From an uncultured Ruminococcus sp. (GTDB lineage: Bacteria > Bacillota > Clostridia > Oscillospirales > Ruminococcaceae): a DNA stretch of 14,870 bases. A program made the position numbers and the translations under genes. The stretch spans positions 1 through 14,870 of the forward strand of contig CACYBC010000139.1 of assembly GCA_902772615.1 (NCBI GenBank), in the 5' to 3' direction. The notes beneath the pieces are model-generated. The model had not been told where the DNA came from. It was given only the letters and a program-made list of their open reading frames with translations, and made no database searches. Numbering within the stretch: the first letter of the stretch is position 1; each line of letters starts with the position of its first letter. Shown here piece by piece: positions 7,901-14,566 of this stretch.

Positions 7901-8680
7901 CGGCTTCGTGCGGCCGAGATCCCTGCGTGTACTGAGATAATCCTCATAGGTCTTCTGAAGAAGCTCGTCTTCGAAGCGTACGCTGTCTATGACTGTATTG
8001 AACGTAGTGTGTCTGCAGTGATCCGACCAGTAGGTGTCCAGGACCCGGAGCTCGGTAATGGTGGGTTCCCGTCCTTCTTCGCGGAAGTAATTCTGGCAGA
8101 ACTCCACGTCATCCGCGTCCATCGCGAGACCGTAGTCAGAGACAAGCGCCTCCAGCTGAGCACGGTCCAGCGAATTGAACCCGATCAGTGTTTCCACACC
8201 GGTCGGGATATCATACTGCATAGCCAGGGTATCAGGCATATCCATTGATGCCTCTCTGGCTTCCACAGGGTTGATGACATACTTCTTGATCTCGGCGAGC
8301 TCGTTTTCCGATACCTTACCGTAAAGCGCGTATATCCTGGCAGACCGCACCAGCGGGCGTTCTCCCTGTGAAAGGATCTGTATGCACTGGGCTGCGGAAT
8401 CGGCTCTCTGATCGAACTGGCCGGGAAGATACTCCACAGCGAACACAGTGGCTCCCGCTAAGTCAGGCTGGTCATATGTGATGTCCAGCTGAGGCTCGGA
8501 AAAAACTGTCCTGACCGAGTAGTCGAAGAGATCTCTGTCGATACCTTCACAGTCGTAACGGTTAAGCAGTCTTACGTTCTCAAGGGAGTGCACACCGAGA
8601 AGGGTTCGCGCGTCATTAAGCAGGGAACGGGCTTCATTATCCAGCCCCGGCCTTTTTTCAACATAGATACGATAAACCAT
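4991..8680 (-). CDS. purL: Phosphoribosylformylglycinamidine synthase, single-chain PurS-PurL-PurQ type
   Basis: FGAR plus glutamine and ATP gives FGAM, step four of purine synthesis. The protein has 1229 residues, whereas many Bacillota use separate PurS, PurL and PurQ. Order: a PurS-like N-terminus (about 1-80), a linker with YWSDHCRHTTF (217-227), the synthetase halves with NETHNHPTEI (313-322), and a C-terminal class I glutaminase beginning near RPRVLIPAFPGTNCE. The glutaminase triad is visible: Cys1070 in GICNGFQAL, His1200 and Glu1202 in GHAERIG; His1137 in SHGEGRF is also conserved. Hence this enzyme, unlike the PurF of the same operon, keeps an intact glutaminase. The start has AAGGAG formed by the last two purD codons; the gap to purD is 2 nt. 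Last gene of the operon. Confidence 0.96.
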   Translation of the reverse strand: MVYRIYVEKRPGLDNEARSLLNDARTLLGVHSLENVRLLNRYDCEGIDRDLFDYSVRTVFSEPQLDITYDQPDLAGATVFAVEYLPGQFDQRADSAAQCIQILSQGERPLVRSARIYALYGKVSENELAEIKKYVINPVEAREASMDMPDTLAMQYDIPTGVETLIGFNSLDRAQLEALVSDYGLAMDADDVEFCQNYFREEGREPTITELRVLDTYWSDHCRHTTFNTVIDSVRFEDELLQKTYEDYLSTRRDLGRTKPICLMDIATLAVRYLKAEGKLEKLDESEEINACTVKMTVDVDGNPEPWLLLFKNETHNHPTEIEPFGGAATCIGGAIRDPLSGRAYVYGAMRITGAADPTVPVSETLPGKLPQHKLVTTAAAGYSSYGNQIGLATGIVDELYHPGYAAKHMEIGAVIAAAPAENVRRERPEAGDVVILLGGSTGRDGIGGATGSSKAHNTHSVETCGAEVQKGNAPEERKLQRLFRNPEATRLIKRCNDFGAGGVSVAIGELADGLDIDLNKVPRKYEGLDGTELAISESQERMAVVVEKKDAETFLALADSENLQAVPVAVVTEEPRLRMRWNGVTIVDISRAFLDTNGASKHIDVEVKAPERFDNTVSGNFADSIRATVSDLNCCSRRGLSERFDSTIGAGTVLMPFGGKNQLTPIQAMVQKISVEQKHTDDCSLMSWGYNPYIMEKSPYHGAYLSVVESICKLIATGSDFRDVYLTFQEYFEHLGKDPKRWGKPMAALLGAFRAQKEFGVGAIGGKDSMSGSFEDLDVPPTLVSFAVSTEKTDNIISPEFKSAGHRVWRLAPEAGPDGLPDAGSLLGLFETVTSLQREGKAFSCYTPGMGGIAEAVYKMCIGNGFSFRFSNNLSVQSLFGYDYGSFLIESDEEIPAAELIGTVTDDGMFSLNGESVSMEELLTLYEGKLEPVYTCNIPDMDEKPDTYSFHASSYPVPHIKNVRPRVLIPAFPGTNCEMDSAKAVRDAGAEPEVFIINNLSSEGIARSVDRFAEKLRDSQMIFIPGGFSGGDEPDGSAKFITAFFRAAAVKEGVTDLLENRDGLICGICNGFQALIKLGLVPFGKIIDTDEKCPTLTFNRIGRHQSRIVRTRVASNKSPWLALTEVGDIYSVPISHGEGRFLADEDLIRRLADNGQIATQYVDLEGLASADVHFNPNGSAAGIEGITSPDGRVFGKMGHAERIGSGLYRNVPGNYDIRMFEAAVKYFS

Positions 8681-8682
8681 AT

Positions 8683-9951
8683 TTACTCCTTATATGCCGC
8701 CAGGGCTCTTGCACCGATGTCGCGGCGACAGTATCTGTTCTCAAAGCGGACTTTATCAGCGATCTCATATGCACCTTTGATCGCATCAGGAAGCGTATCG
8801 GCAACGGCAGTGCATCCGACGACACGTCCGCCGTTCGTGACCAGCCGCCCGTCTTTTATTGCGGCACCTGCAACATATACGCTGTCTCTTACGTCTTCAG
8901 GGATATCTAGAGGGAATCCTTTCTCATAATGTTCGGGATAGCCTTCTGAGGCGAGTATCACGCAGCATGAATGCCTGTCGCTGAAACTGACATCCAGATC
9001 GGAAAGGCGATCTTCCGTCACTGCTCTCATGACCGTTAGGAGGTCAGTCTCAAGCAGCGGCAGCACCACCTGTGTCTCTGGATCTCCGAAACGGCAGTTG
9101 TATTCGATGACCTTTGGACCGTCTTTAGTGATCATGAGCCCGAAGTAAAGACATCCCTTGAAGGTCCTTCCCTCGGCGTTCATGGCGTTCATCGTAGGGA
9201 TGAATATCTCACGCATGCAGCGATCCGCAATTTCCTTTGTGTAGTATGGGTTAGGAGCTACCGTTCCCATGCCCCCGGTATTGAGACCTTCATCATGGTC
9301 ATGTGCTCTCTTGTGGTCCATGGATGATATCATCGGAACCATCGCCTTGCCGTCTGTGAATGCAAGCACCGATACTTCCGGACCTTCCAGAAACTCCTCG
9401 ATAACGACTCTGTCTCCGCTGTGACCGAACTTGCCTCCCTGCATCATATCGGTTATTGCCTGTCTTGCTTCCTCGTGGGTCTGGGCGATGATGACTCCTT
9501 TTCCCAGGGCAAGCCCGTCGGCTTTAATCACGGTGGGCAGAGGGGCTTCCGATGCATAATCCAAAGCGGCGTTCATGTCGTCGAAGCTCTCGTAGCGGGC
9601 TGTCGGAATTCCGTATTTTTTCATGAGCTCCTTGGAGAATACCTTGCTGCCCTCTATTATGGCGGCGTTTGCTCTTGGCCCGAAGCAGGGGATGCCTGCG
9701 TCTTCGAGCGCGTCCACACAACCCAGTACAAGGGGATCATCCGGTGCGACAACGGCATAATCTATCCCGTTGTCTTTGGCAAAATCGCGGATGCCGTCTA
9801 TATCGCTGGCAGCGATGTCAACGCAGGTCGCGTCGGCTGCGATGCCTCCGTTTCCCGGCAGCGCAAATATCTCCGTAACTTCCGGATTCTCTTTGAGTTT
9901 CTTTATGATCGTGTGCTCACGGCCACCGCCGCCTACGACCAGAAGTTTCAT
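8683..9951 (-). CDS. purD: Phosphoribosylamine-glycine ligase (GAR synthetase)
   Basis: ATP-grasp enzyme joining phosphoribosylamine and glycine, the step after PurF. It has 422 residues, the usual length. The N-terminal MKLLVVGGGGREH motif is followed by the ATP-grasp elements KADGLALGKGV, VVIEEFLEGPEVSV, GLNTGGMGTVAPNPY and VIEYNCRFGDPETQ. The frame is open to 10092, but that extension overlaps purN and resembles nothing. ATG at 9951 has GGAGG 7 nt upstream and begins exactly at the conserved N-terminus. Another ATG at 9957 is only one base from the GGAGGA. The gene starts 19 nt after the purN stop. Confidence 0.96.
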   Translation of the reverse strand: MKLLVVGGGGREHTIIKKLKENPEVTEIFALPGNGGIAADATCVDIAASDIDGIRDFAKDNGIDYAVVAPDDPLVLGCVDALEDAGIPCFGPRANAAIIEGSKVFSKELMKKYGIPTARYESFDDMNAALDYASEAPLPTVIKADGLALGKGVIIAQTHEEARQAITDMMQGGKFGHSGDRVVIEEFLEGPEVSVLAFTDGKAMVPMISSMDHKRAHDHDEGLNTGGMGTVAPNPYYTKEIADRCMREIFIPTMNAMNAEGRTFKGCLYFGLMITKDGPKVIEYNCRFGDPETQVVLPLLETDLLTVMRAVTEDRLSDLDVSFSDRHSCCVILASEGYPEHYEKGFPLDIPEDVRDSVYVAGAAIKDGRLVTNGGRVVGCTAVADTLPDAIKGAYEIADKVRFENRYCRRDIGARALAAYKE

Positions 9952-9970
9952 TATCATTCCTCCGAACAGT

Positions 9971-10594
9971 TTAGTTGCAGTTTGATTCTTTCTCTTTCTG
10001 AAGTTTCTGACATACGATCTCGGCAGCACGGGGAAGTATCTTCCACTCGGCCTGTTCCATGACACGGAGCTGAAGCACTTCAGGCGTGTCACCTTCTTCG
10101 ATGCGCACCGGCTCCTGAAGGATTATCTGCCCGCCGTCAGGGATCTCATTCACATAGTGTACCGTGGCTCCGGTGACTTTTACCCCGTATTCCAGCGCAG
10201 CTTCATGTACTCGGAGTCCGTAGAATCCTTCACCGCAGAAGGAAGGTATCAGTGCGGGGTGTATATTGATTATCCTGTATGGATAGTGATCCGTGAAGCG
10301 CTTTGTCAGTATGCTGAGGAAGCCCGCAAGGATGATGAATTCTATCCCGCGGCTGTCAAGTTCATGCATGAGTGCAGTTTCAAAGCCGTCCTGTCCTCCG
10401 CAAGCTTTTCTGGTGAGAGTGACAGATTCTATGCCGTTGTTTGCCGCTCTTTCGAGAGCATAGGCGTTTTTAACGTTGGAAACCACCAGAACGATCTCTC
10501 CGCTGCTGAGGATACCGCTCTTCTGAGCGTCAATGAGGGCCTGCAGGTTCGTGCCGCCTCCGGAGACCAGTACGGCGATCCTTATCTTATCCAT
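9971..10594 (-). CDS. purN: Phosphoribosylglycinamide formyltransferase (GAR transformylase)
   Basis: Transfers formyl from 10-formyltetrahydrofolate to GAR, step three of the pathway. The 207-residue protein begins with the phosphate-binding SGGGTNLQAL (11-20). It carries the catalytic Asn110 and His112 in INIHPALIPSF, and Asp153 in the GATVHYVNEIPDGG region. The CGEGFYG segment after the catalytic loop is a version I associate with clostridial and related enzymes. AGGAG lies 9 nt before the ATG. It is the only gene in the operon set apart from its upstream neighbour, by a 61-nt gap containing a hairpin. Folate-dependent, so the formate-using PurT is not needed for this step. Confidence 0.96.
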   Translation of the reverse strand: MDKIRIAVLVSGGGTNLQALIDAQKSGILSSGEIVLVVSNVKNAYALERAANNGIESVTLTRKACGGQDGFETALMHELDSRGIEFIILAGFLSILTKRFTDHYPYRIINIHPALIPSFCGEGFYGLRVHEAALEYGVKVTGATVHYVNEIPDGGQIILQEPVRIEEGDTPEVLQLRVMEQAEWKILPRAAEIVCQKLQKEKESNCN

Positions 10595-10632
10595 TGAAAC
10601 ATACTCCTTACAGGATCCGTAATGTACGGAAA

Positions 10633-10654
10633 AGCTTCCGCATATGCGGAAGCT
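10633..10654 (-). terminator. Intra-operon hairpin between purM and purN
   Basis: A perfect 22-bp palindrome (arm AGCTTCCGC, 4-nt ATAT loop) lies directly after the purM stop. On the minus strand it is followed by TTTTCC, a short U-tract. It could be a leaky terminator lowering purN-purD-purL expression, or an RNA processing or stability element. The stem is strong but the U-tract is too short for a confident terminator. Confidence 0.5.
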
Positions 10655-10655
10655 C

Positions 10656-11696
10656 TCAAACCATGCGGAGACCTTCGTCTCCCTTTCCTATCTCTCCGAT
10701 GATATAGGCATCGGAACCGTGCTCTCTAAGAGTCTCAAGTATGCGGTCAGCTGTGACGGGGGAAACGATAAGTGTCATGCCGACGCCCATATTGAATGTG
10801 TTGAACATATCTCTCTCGGGAATGTTACCGGTCTTCTGTATGAGATCAAAGACCGGAAGGATACGCACGGAGCCCTTCCTTATCACTGCACACAGGTCAT
10901 CCGGGATCGAGCGGGGTATATTCTCATAGAATCCGCCTCCGGTTATATTGCTGATGCCGTGGACGCCGCCTGCCTCTATGGCAGCAAGGACAGGATCCAC
11001 GTAGATGTAAGTCGGCGTAAGTAGAGCTTCACCCAGAGACGCTCCGAGTTCCGGAACGTATTGCGAGAGATCCGCATTCTCTACATCGAAGACCTTTCTG
11101 ACCAGGGAGAAGCCGTTGGAATGAACTCCGCTGGACGGAAGCGCGATGATCACATCGCCCTCCTCGACTTTTGAGGCATCCAGCAACTTGGGACGGTCGG
11201 CGAGACCTACAGAGAATCCGGCTATATCATAGTCATCAGGCTGCATGACGCCGGGGTGTTCAGCTGTCTCGCCGCCTATCAAAGCGCATCCTGCCTGGAC
11301 ACATCCGTCCGCGACGCCCTTTACGATGGTGGCGACCTTCTGTGCGTCATTCTTTCCTATGGCAATGTAATCCAGAAAGAAGATGGGTTTAGCACCGACG
11401 CATATAATGTCGTTGACGCACATTGCGACACAGTCGATACCGATCGTATCGTTTTTGTCGATGAGCTGCGCGATGCGCAGCTTCGTACCGACACCGTCAG
11501 TGCCCGAGACCAGGACCGGCTCGGTCATCCCTTTTATCTGGGGAATGAAAGTGCCTCCGAAACCTCCGATATCTGAGACTACACCGGGTATATAGGTCCG
11601 CTGCACATGTTCCTTCATGAGACGGACACCTTCGTATCCGGCCTCGATGTCGACGCCGGCAGCTGCGTATGATTCGGAATGTGAGTTCTTGATCAT
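10656..11696 (-). CDS. purM: Phosphoribosylformylglycinamidine cyclo-ligase (AIR synthetase)
   Basis: ATP-dependent ring closure of FGAM to AIR, step five. It has 346 residues. Visible family motifs are GGFGGTF (44-50), SGTDGVGTKL (64-73), DCVAMCVNDI (88-97), GAKPIFFLDYI (101-111) and a GGETAEHPG segment. PurM shares its fold with the central part of PurL. The frame is open upstream to 11729, but that stretch overlaps the purF end. ATG at 11696 has AGGA formed by the last purF codons (GGA AAG GAA TAA) at a good distance. It follows the purF stop by 2 nt, so it is tightly coupled. Confidence 0.96.
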   Translation of the reverse strand: MIKNSHSESYAAAGVDIEAGYEGVRLMKEHVQRTYIPGVVSDIGGFGGTFIPQIKGMTEPVLVSGTDGVGTKLRIAQLIDKNDTIGIDCVAMCVNDIICVGAKPIFFLDYIAIGKNDAQKVATIVKGVADGCVQAGCALIGGETAEHPGVMQPDDYDIAGFSVGLADRPKLLDASKVEEGDVIIALPSSGVHSNGFSLVRKVFDVENADLSQYVPELGASLGEALLTPTYIYVDPVLAAIEAGGVHGISNITGGGFYENIPRSIPDDLCAVIRKGSVRILPVFDLIQKTGNIPERDMFNTFNMGVGMTLIVSPVTADRILETLREHGSDAYIIGEIGKGDEGLRMV

Positions 11697-11698
11697 GG

Positions 11699-13123
11699 TT
11701 ATTCCTTTCCGTTCCAGCAGTAGGTACATATCTTGTCCCTGTCGATTCCGATTGCTTCCAGCAGACCGTCGAGGGACTGGTAACCGAGGGAGTCAAAGCC
11801 AAGCTTTTCGCAGATGGTCTTCAGCAGACACTGTCCGCGCTCTGTCTTGGGATCCGAATACTCGTCAAGATGCTTTTCGCCTTCCTCGCCTTCGATGGAA
11901 CTGATCATTCGACGAGCCAGAAGGTCCATGTCGGAGTTGTTCCTGGAGAAGTTGAGATATTTGCAGGCATACATGATAGGAGGACAGGCGGACCTCATGT
12001 GCACCTCGGAAGCTCCTGATTCATACAGGAATTCGACTGTGCTCTGGAGCTGAGTCCCGCGTACGATGGAATCGTCCACGAACAGAAGTTTCTTTCCCTC
12101 GATCAGCTCGGGCACGGGGATCATCTTCATCTTGGCGACCTGATCTCTCATCTGCTGCTCCTGCGGCATGAACGAGCGGGGCCAGGTCGGAGTGTATTTT
12201 ACGAAGGGCCTCGCAAGAGGTTTGTGGCTGTAGTTTGAGTATCCGATCGAGTGAGGCACGCCTGAATCAGGGACTCCGGCCACGAAATCGACGTCAGGCA
12301 TGGTGCCGTTACTGATCTCTTCACGTGCCATGATCTCGCCGTTGCGGTTGCGCATTACCTCAACATTGACTCCTTCATAGTTGGAGTTCGGGTATCCGTA
12401 ATATGTCCACAGGAATGCGCAGATCTTCATCTCGTTTCCGGCGGGAGACAGGACTTCCCATCCGTCAGCAGTTACTTTGAGGATCTCAGCAGGACCCAGT
12501 TCATACGCGGTGTGATATCCCAGTTTCTGATATGCGAAACTCTCGAAGGAGACACAGCATCCTTCTATGTCTCTTCCGACCAGGATGGGCAGACGGCCGC
12601 GCCTGTCGCGGCCGGCGATAAGCGATCCGTCACTGGTCATGAGAAGTATCGACATGGAACCGTCTATGACATCCTGCGCATGGCGTATGCCGTCCTGAAA
12701 ACTCTCGCCTTCATTTATAAGCGCAGCGACGAGTTCAGTGGTGTTGACCTTGCCGGAACCCATGGCCATGAACTGATGACCGTGTTCCGAGAAATACTTT
12801 TCTACCAGTGCCTCGGCATTGTTGATCTGACCCACAGTGGTTATTGCGTAAAGCCCCAGATGAGAACGGACCAGCAGAGGCTGAGGATCTGAATCACTGA
12901 TGCAGCCTATACCGATATTTCCGACCATGTCCCTGAGGTCATTCTCAAAGCGGGTGCGGAAGGGAGTGTTGGAGATGGAATGGATCTCACGGACCCATCC
13001 TTTTTCCTCGCTCCAGACTGCCAGACCTGCGTTGCGGGTGCCGAGATGACTGTGATAGTCTGTGCCGAAGAAGACGTCGAGCACAACGTCGCGGTGTGAT
13101 ACCGCCCCGAAGAAACCGCCCAT
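11699..13123 (-). CDS. purF: Amidophosphoribosyltransferase, glutaminase-dead variant
   Basis: Makes phosphoribosylamine from PRPP, the committing step. The 474-residue protein has an N-terminal Ntn glutaminase-like domain (about 1-230) and a phosphoribosyltransferase domain with the PRPP loop LFVDDSIVRGTQL (347-359). Cys235, Cys387, Cys466 and Cys469 match the four Fe-S cluster cysteines of the Bacillus subtilis enzyme. The N-terminus reads MGGFFG where active enzymes have MCGVFG, so Gly2 replaces the nucleophile Cys1. The regions of the glutamine-binding Arg (now IGIGCISD), the oxyanion Asn-Gly (TTVGQINN) and the Asp (KVNTTEL) have also diverged. I infer ammonia-dependent synthesis or an outside ammonia donor. 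The start shares one base with the purC stop (TAATG) and has no ribosome binding site, which fits termination-reinitiation coupling. No upstream start would restore a Cys. Confidence 0.9.
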   Translation of the reverse strand: MGGFFGAVSHRDVVLDVFFGTDYHSHLGTRNAGLAVWSEEKGWVREIHSISNTPFRTRFENDLRDMVGNIGIGCISDSDPQPLLVRSHLGLYAITTVGQINNAEALVEKYFSEHGHQFMAMGSGKVNTTELVAALINEGESFQDGIRHAQDVIDGSMSILLMTSDGSLIAGRDRRGRLPILVGRDIEGCCVSFESFAYQKLGYHTAYELGPAEILKVTADGWEVLSPAGNEMKICAFLWTYYGYPNSNYEGVNVEVMRNRNGEIMAREEISNGTMPDVDFVAGVPDSGVPHSIGYSNYSHKPLARPFVKYTPTWPRSFMPQEQQMRDQVAKMKMIPVPELIEGKKLLFVDDSIVRGTQLQSTVEFLYESGASEVHMRSACPPIMYACKYLNFSRNNSDMDLLARRMISSIEGEEGEKHLDEYSDPKTERGQCLLKTICEKLGFDSLGYQSLDGLLEAIGIDRDKICTYCWNGKE

Positions 13124-13809
13124 TATGCAAAGAAGAGCTCGGAGAGAGTCATCGGATCGACGTACTCGCCGTTCTTGTAAACGCGCATGTTGCCGGATGC
13201 GATCTCATCAATGAGCATGACCTTTCCGTCGGCATCATAACCGTATTCGAATTTGATGTCATAAAGTTCCATTCCGCGCGCCTTCATCTCATCAGCGACT
13301 ATGGCTGTGATCTGCTGAGTCATGGCCTTTATATCTTCATACTGTTCATCTGTCATCACGCCGAGAACGATGAGCCCGTCTTTTGTGACGAGAGGGTCAC
13401 CTTTTTCGTCGTTCTTGAAGGTCATCTCAACATAAGCGGGGAGATCCGCACCTTCTTCTATGTATTCTCCGTAGCGGCGGAAGAAGGAGCCGACTGCCTT
13501 GTAGCGGCAGATCACCTCAAGTCCGTGACCGAAGACCTTGGCGGGAAGGACTTCCATCGTCGTTTCATTTAGGTCGGCGCTGATATAATGCGTGCGTATT
13601 CCGGCAGCATTGATCTTTTCGAAGAAGTAGATCGACATGCGCAGGTTCACGTCTCCGACACCTTCTATGGTGAGACCTACTTCATTCATGCCGGGATCAA
13701 ATACGCCGTCCTTGCCTGTGGCGTCGTCCTTGAATTTGAGCAGATAGTTGCCGTTCTCGAGTGCATAGACATTTTTGGTCTTTCCGGTGTAAACGAGTTT
13801 CTTTTCCAT
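13123..13809 (-). CDS. purC: SAICAR synthetase
   Basis: Joins aspartate to CAIR with ATP, giving SAICAR. It has 228 residues from the chosen start, close to the usual 230-240. Motifs: GKTKNVY (9-15), FKDDATG (26-32), EVICRYKAVGSFFRRYG, DIKFEYGYD, and DEIASGNMRVY where many enzymes have DEISPDTCR. ATG at 13809 is preferred over ATG at 13824. AAGGAG lies 6 nt before the former, and MEKKLVYTGKTKNVY matches the family start. The gap from purE is 32 nt, and the stop TAA overlaps the purF ATG by one base. Confidence 0.94.
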   Translation of the reverse strand: MEKKLVYTGKTKNVYALENGNYLLKFKDDATGKDGVFDPGMNEVGLTIEGVGDVNLRMSIYFFEKINAAGIRTHYISADLNETTMEVLPAKVFGHGLEVICRYKAVGSFFRRYGEYIEEGADLPAYVEMTFKNDEKGDPLVTKDGLIVLGVMTDEQYEDIKAMTQQITAIVADEMKARGMELYDIKFEYGYDADGKVMLIDEIASGNMRVYKNGEYVDPMTLSELFFA

Positions 13810-13841
13810 TTTGAGCTCCTTCATTTATGTGTTTTGAATTA

Positions 13842-14330
13842 TCACAGTTTTTCCGCAATGCCGGCATCCTTCCTGAGCACGGCTTCGCTGTCATTATGGC
13901 GTTTCTGCCGCAGGCGTTCCGCGAGATCAGGGTCCTCGACGGCGAGGATCTGCGCAGCCAGCAGAGCGGCATTGCCTCCGTTGTCGATTCCAACCGTGGC
14001 TACCGGTATTCCGGACGGCATCTGCACGGTGGACAGCAGTGCATCCATCCCGTCAAGCACTGATCCCTTGCAGGGGATCCCTATCACGGGGAGAGTGGTG
14101 TTTGCGGCAATGGATCCGGCAAGATGTGCGGCCATTCCGGCAGCGGCGATTATAACACCGAACCCGTCTTCCCTGGCACTGAGCGCGAAGTCTCTGGCCT
14201 GTACCGGGGTACGGTGAGCCGAATAGACATGCACCTCAAAAGGTATCTCAAGATCCCTCAGGATCCTGACGGCTTTTTCGATGACCGGAAGATCGCTGTC
14301 GCTTCCCATCACTATTCCGACTTTACGCAT
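13842..14330 (-). CDS. purE: 5-(carboxyamino)imidazole ribonucleotide mutase
   Basis: Rearranges N5-CAIR to CAIR. It has 162 residues, the standard length. Motifs GSDSD (9-13), SAHRTP (37-42, with His39 as the expected catalytic His), AAAGMAAHLAG (62-72), PVIGIPCKGS and a MPSGIPVATV segment place it closer to class I mutases than to the CO2-using class II AIR carboxylases. Class I needs PurK to make N5-CAIR, and purK is not in this window. First structural gene of the operon, with GGAGG 6 nt before the ATG, 20 nt downstream of the leader terminator. Confidence 0.95.
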   Translation of the reverse strand: MRKVGIVMGSDSDLPVIEKAVRILRDLEIPFEVHVYSAHRTPVQARDFALSAREDGFGVIIAAAGMAAHLAGSIAANTTLPVIGIPCKGSVLDGMDALLSTVQMPSGIPVATVGIDNGGNAALLAAQILAVEDPDLAERLRQKRHNDSEAVLRKDAGIAEKL

Positions 14331-14350
14331 TTTCTCCTCCTGAATGTAAT

Positions 14351-14398
14351 AAAAAATCCGGCCTGCGCAGAAATGATCAGATAAAGCAGCAGCCGGAT
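14351..14398 (-). terminator. Leader terminator (attenuator) upstream of purE
   Basis: On the minus strand, ATCCGGC pairs with GCCGGAT (7 bp). A 4-bp inner CTGC/GCAG stem follows past a 2-nt bulge, then a 19-nt loop, and six U residues trail the stem (the first is the final stem base). It sits only 20 nt before purE, downstream of a clear promoter, so it must regulate read-through into the operon. The stop codon of the leader ORF (14377-14379) is in its loop. Confidence 0.85.
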
Positions 14399-14508
14399 AT
14401 AGTTATATTTATGTCATCAGAGCGGTCCATGACCGCACAGAAGCCTGCAGTGGGGGAATCGACTGAGATCAAGGTGCAGATTTTGTTGATGCAGACAATA
14501 TCAGGCAT
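14377..14508 (-). CDS. Putative 43-residue leader peptide of the pur operon
   Basis: Unrecognised ORF filling most of the pur leader. The ATG at 14508 has AGGAGGG 7-8 nt upstream, as good as any ribosome binding site in the window, and lies about 22 nt from the predicted transcript start. The peptide has five cysteines (6, 11, 24, 40, 41) and ends Ile-Ser-Gly-Cys-Cys-Phe-Ile; it lacks a signal peptide or obvious membrane helix. Its last codons form the 5' arm of the terminator and its stop lies in the terminator loop. A ribosome reaching or pausing at the stop would block the terminator. The codon choice resembles the neighbouring genes. It could be a regulatory leader peptide or, less likely, a chance ORF inside a structured RNA. 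Confidence 0.6.
   Translation of the reverse strand: MPDIVCINKICTLISVDSPTAGFCAVMDRSDDINITISGCCFI
14422..14436 (-). other. Small hairpin in the pur leader
   Basis: GCGGTC and GACCGC form a perfect 6-bp stem around a 3-nt loop, within codons 24-29 of the leader ORF, just upstream of the terminator. It could be a pause hairpin helping to keep the ribosome and RNA polymerase in step. I see no segment that would pair it into a classical antiterminator. Confidence 0.5.
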
Positions 14509-14536
14509 GCTCAGTCCCTCCTGTAGAACTATATAA

Positions 14537-14566
14537 ATTATAAAAAAACACGGTTTTTTGCGTCAA
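14537..14566 (-). promoter_or_regulatory. Sigma-70 promoter of the pur operon
   Basis: On the minus strand, a -35 TTGACG (14561-14566) is followed after 18 nt by a perfect -10 TATAAT (14537-14542), giving a start near 14530. The spacer is nearly symmetric (six A, CCGTG, seven T), which may bend the DNA. An imperfect 12-bp palindrome CGTCAATCGACG (14561-14572) covers the -35 and is a possible operator. Confidence 0.85.

Noticed and set aside
9421..10062. Plus-strand ORF of 213 codons opposite purD
   Set aside because: Shadow of purD, which has all family motifs; low-complexity translation without family likeness.
9952..10092. N-terminal extension of purD
   Set aside because: The frame stays open, but it overlaps the end of purN. 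The conserved GAR synthetase N-terminus and a good ribosome binding site point to 9951.
14390..14530. Known purine-related riboswitch (guanine, PRPP, ZTP, THF) in the pur leader
   Set aside because: I looked for the conserved cores as I know them and found none. A covariance-model search would be needed to exclude diverged versions.
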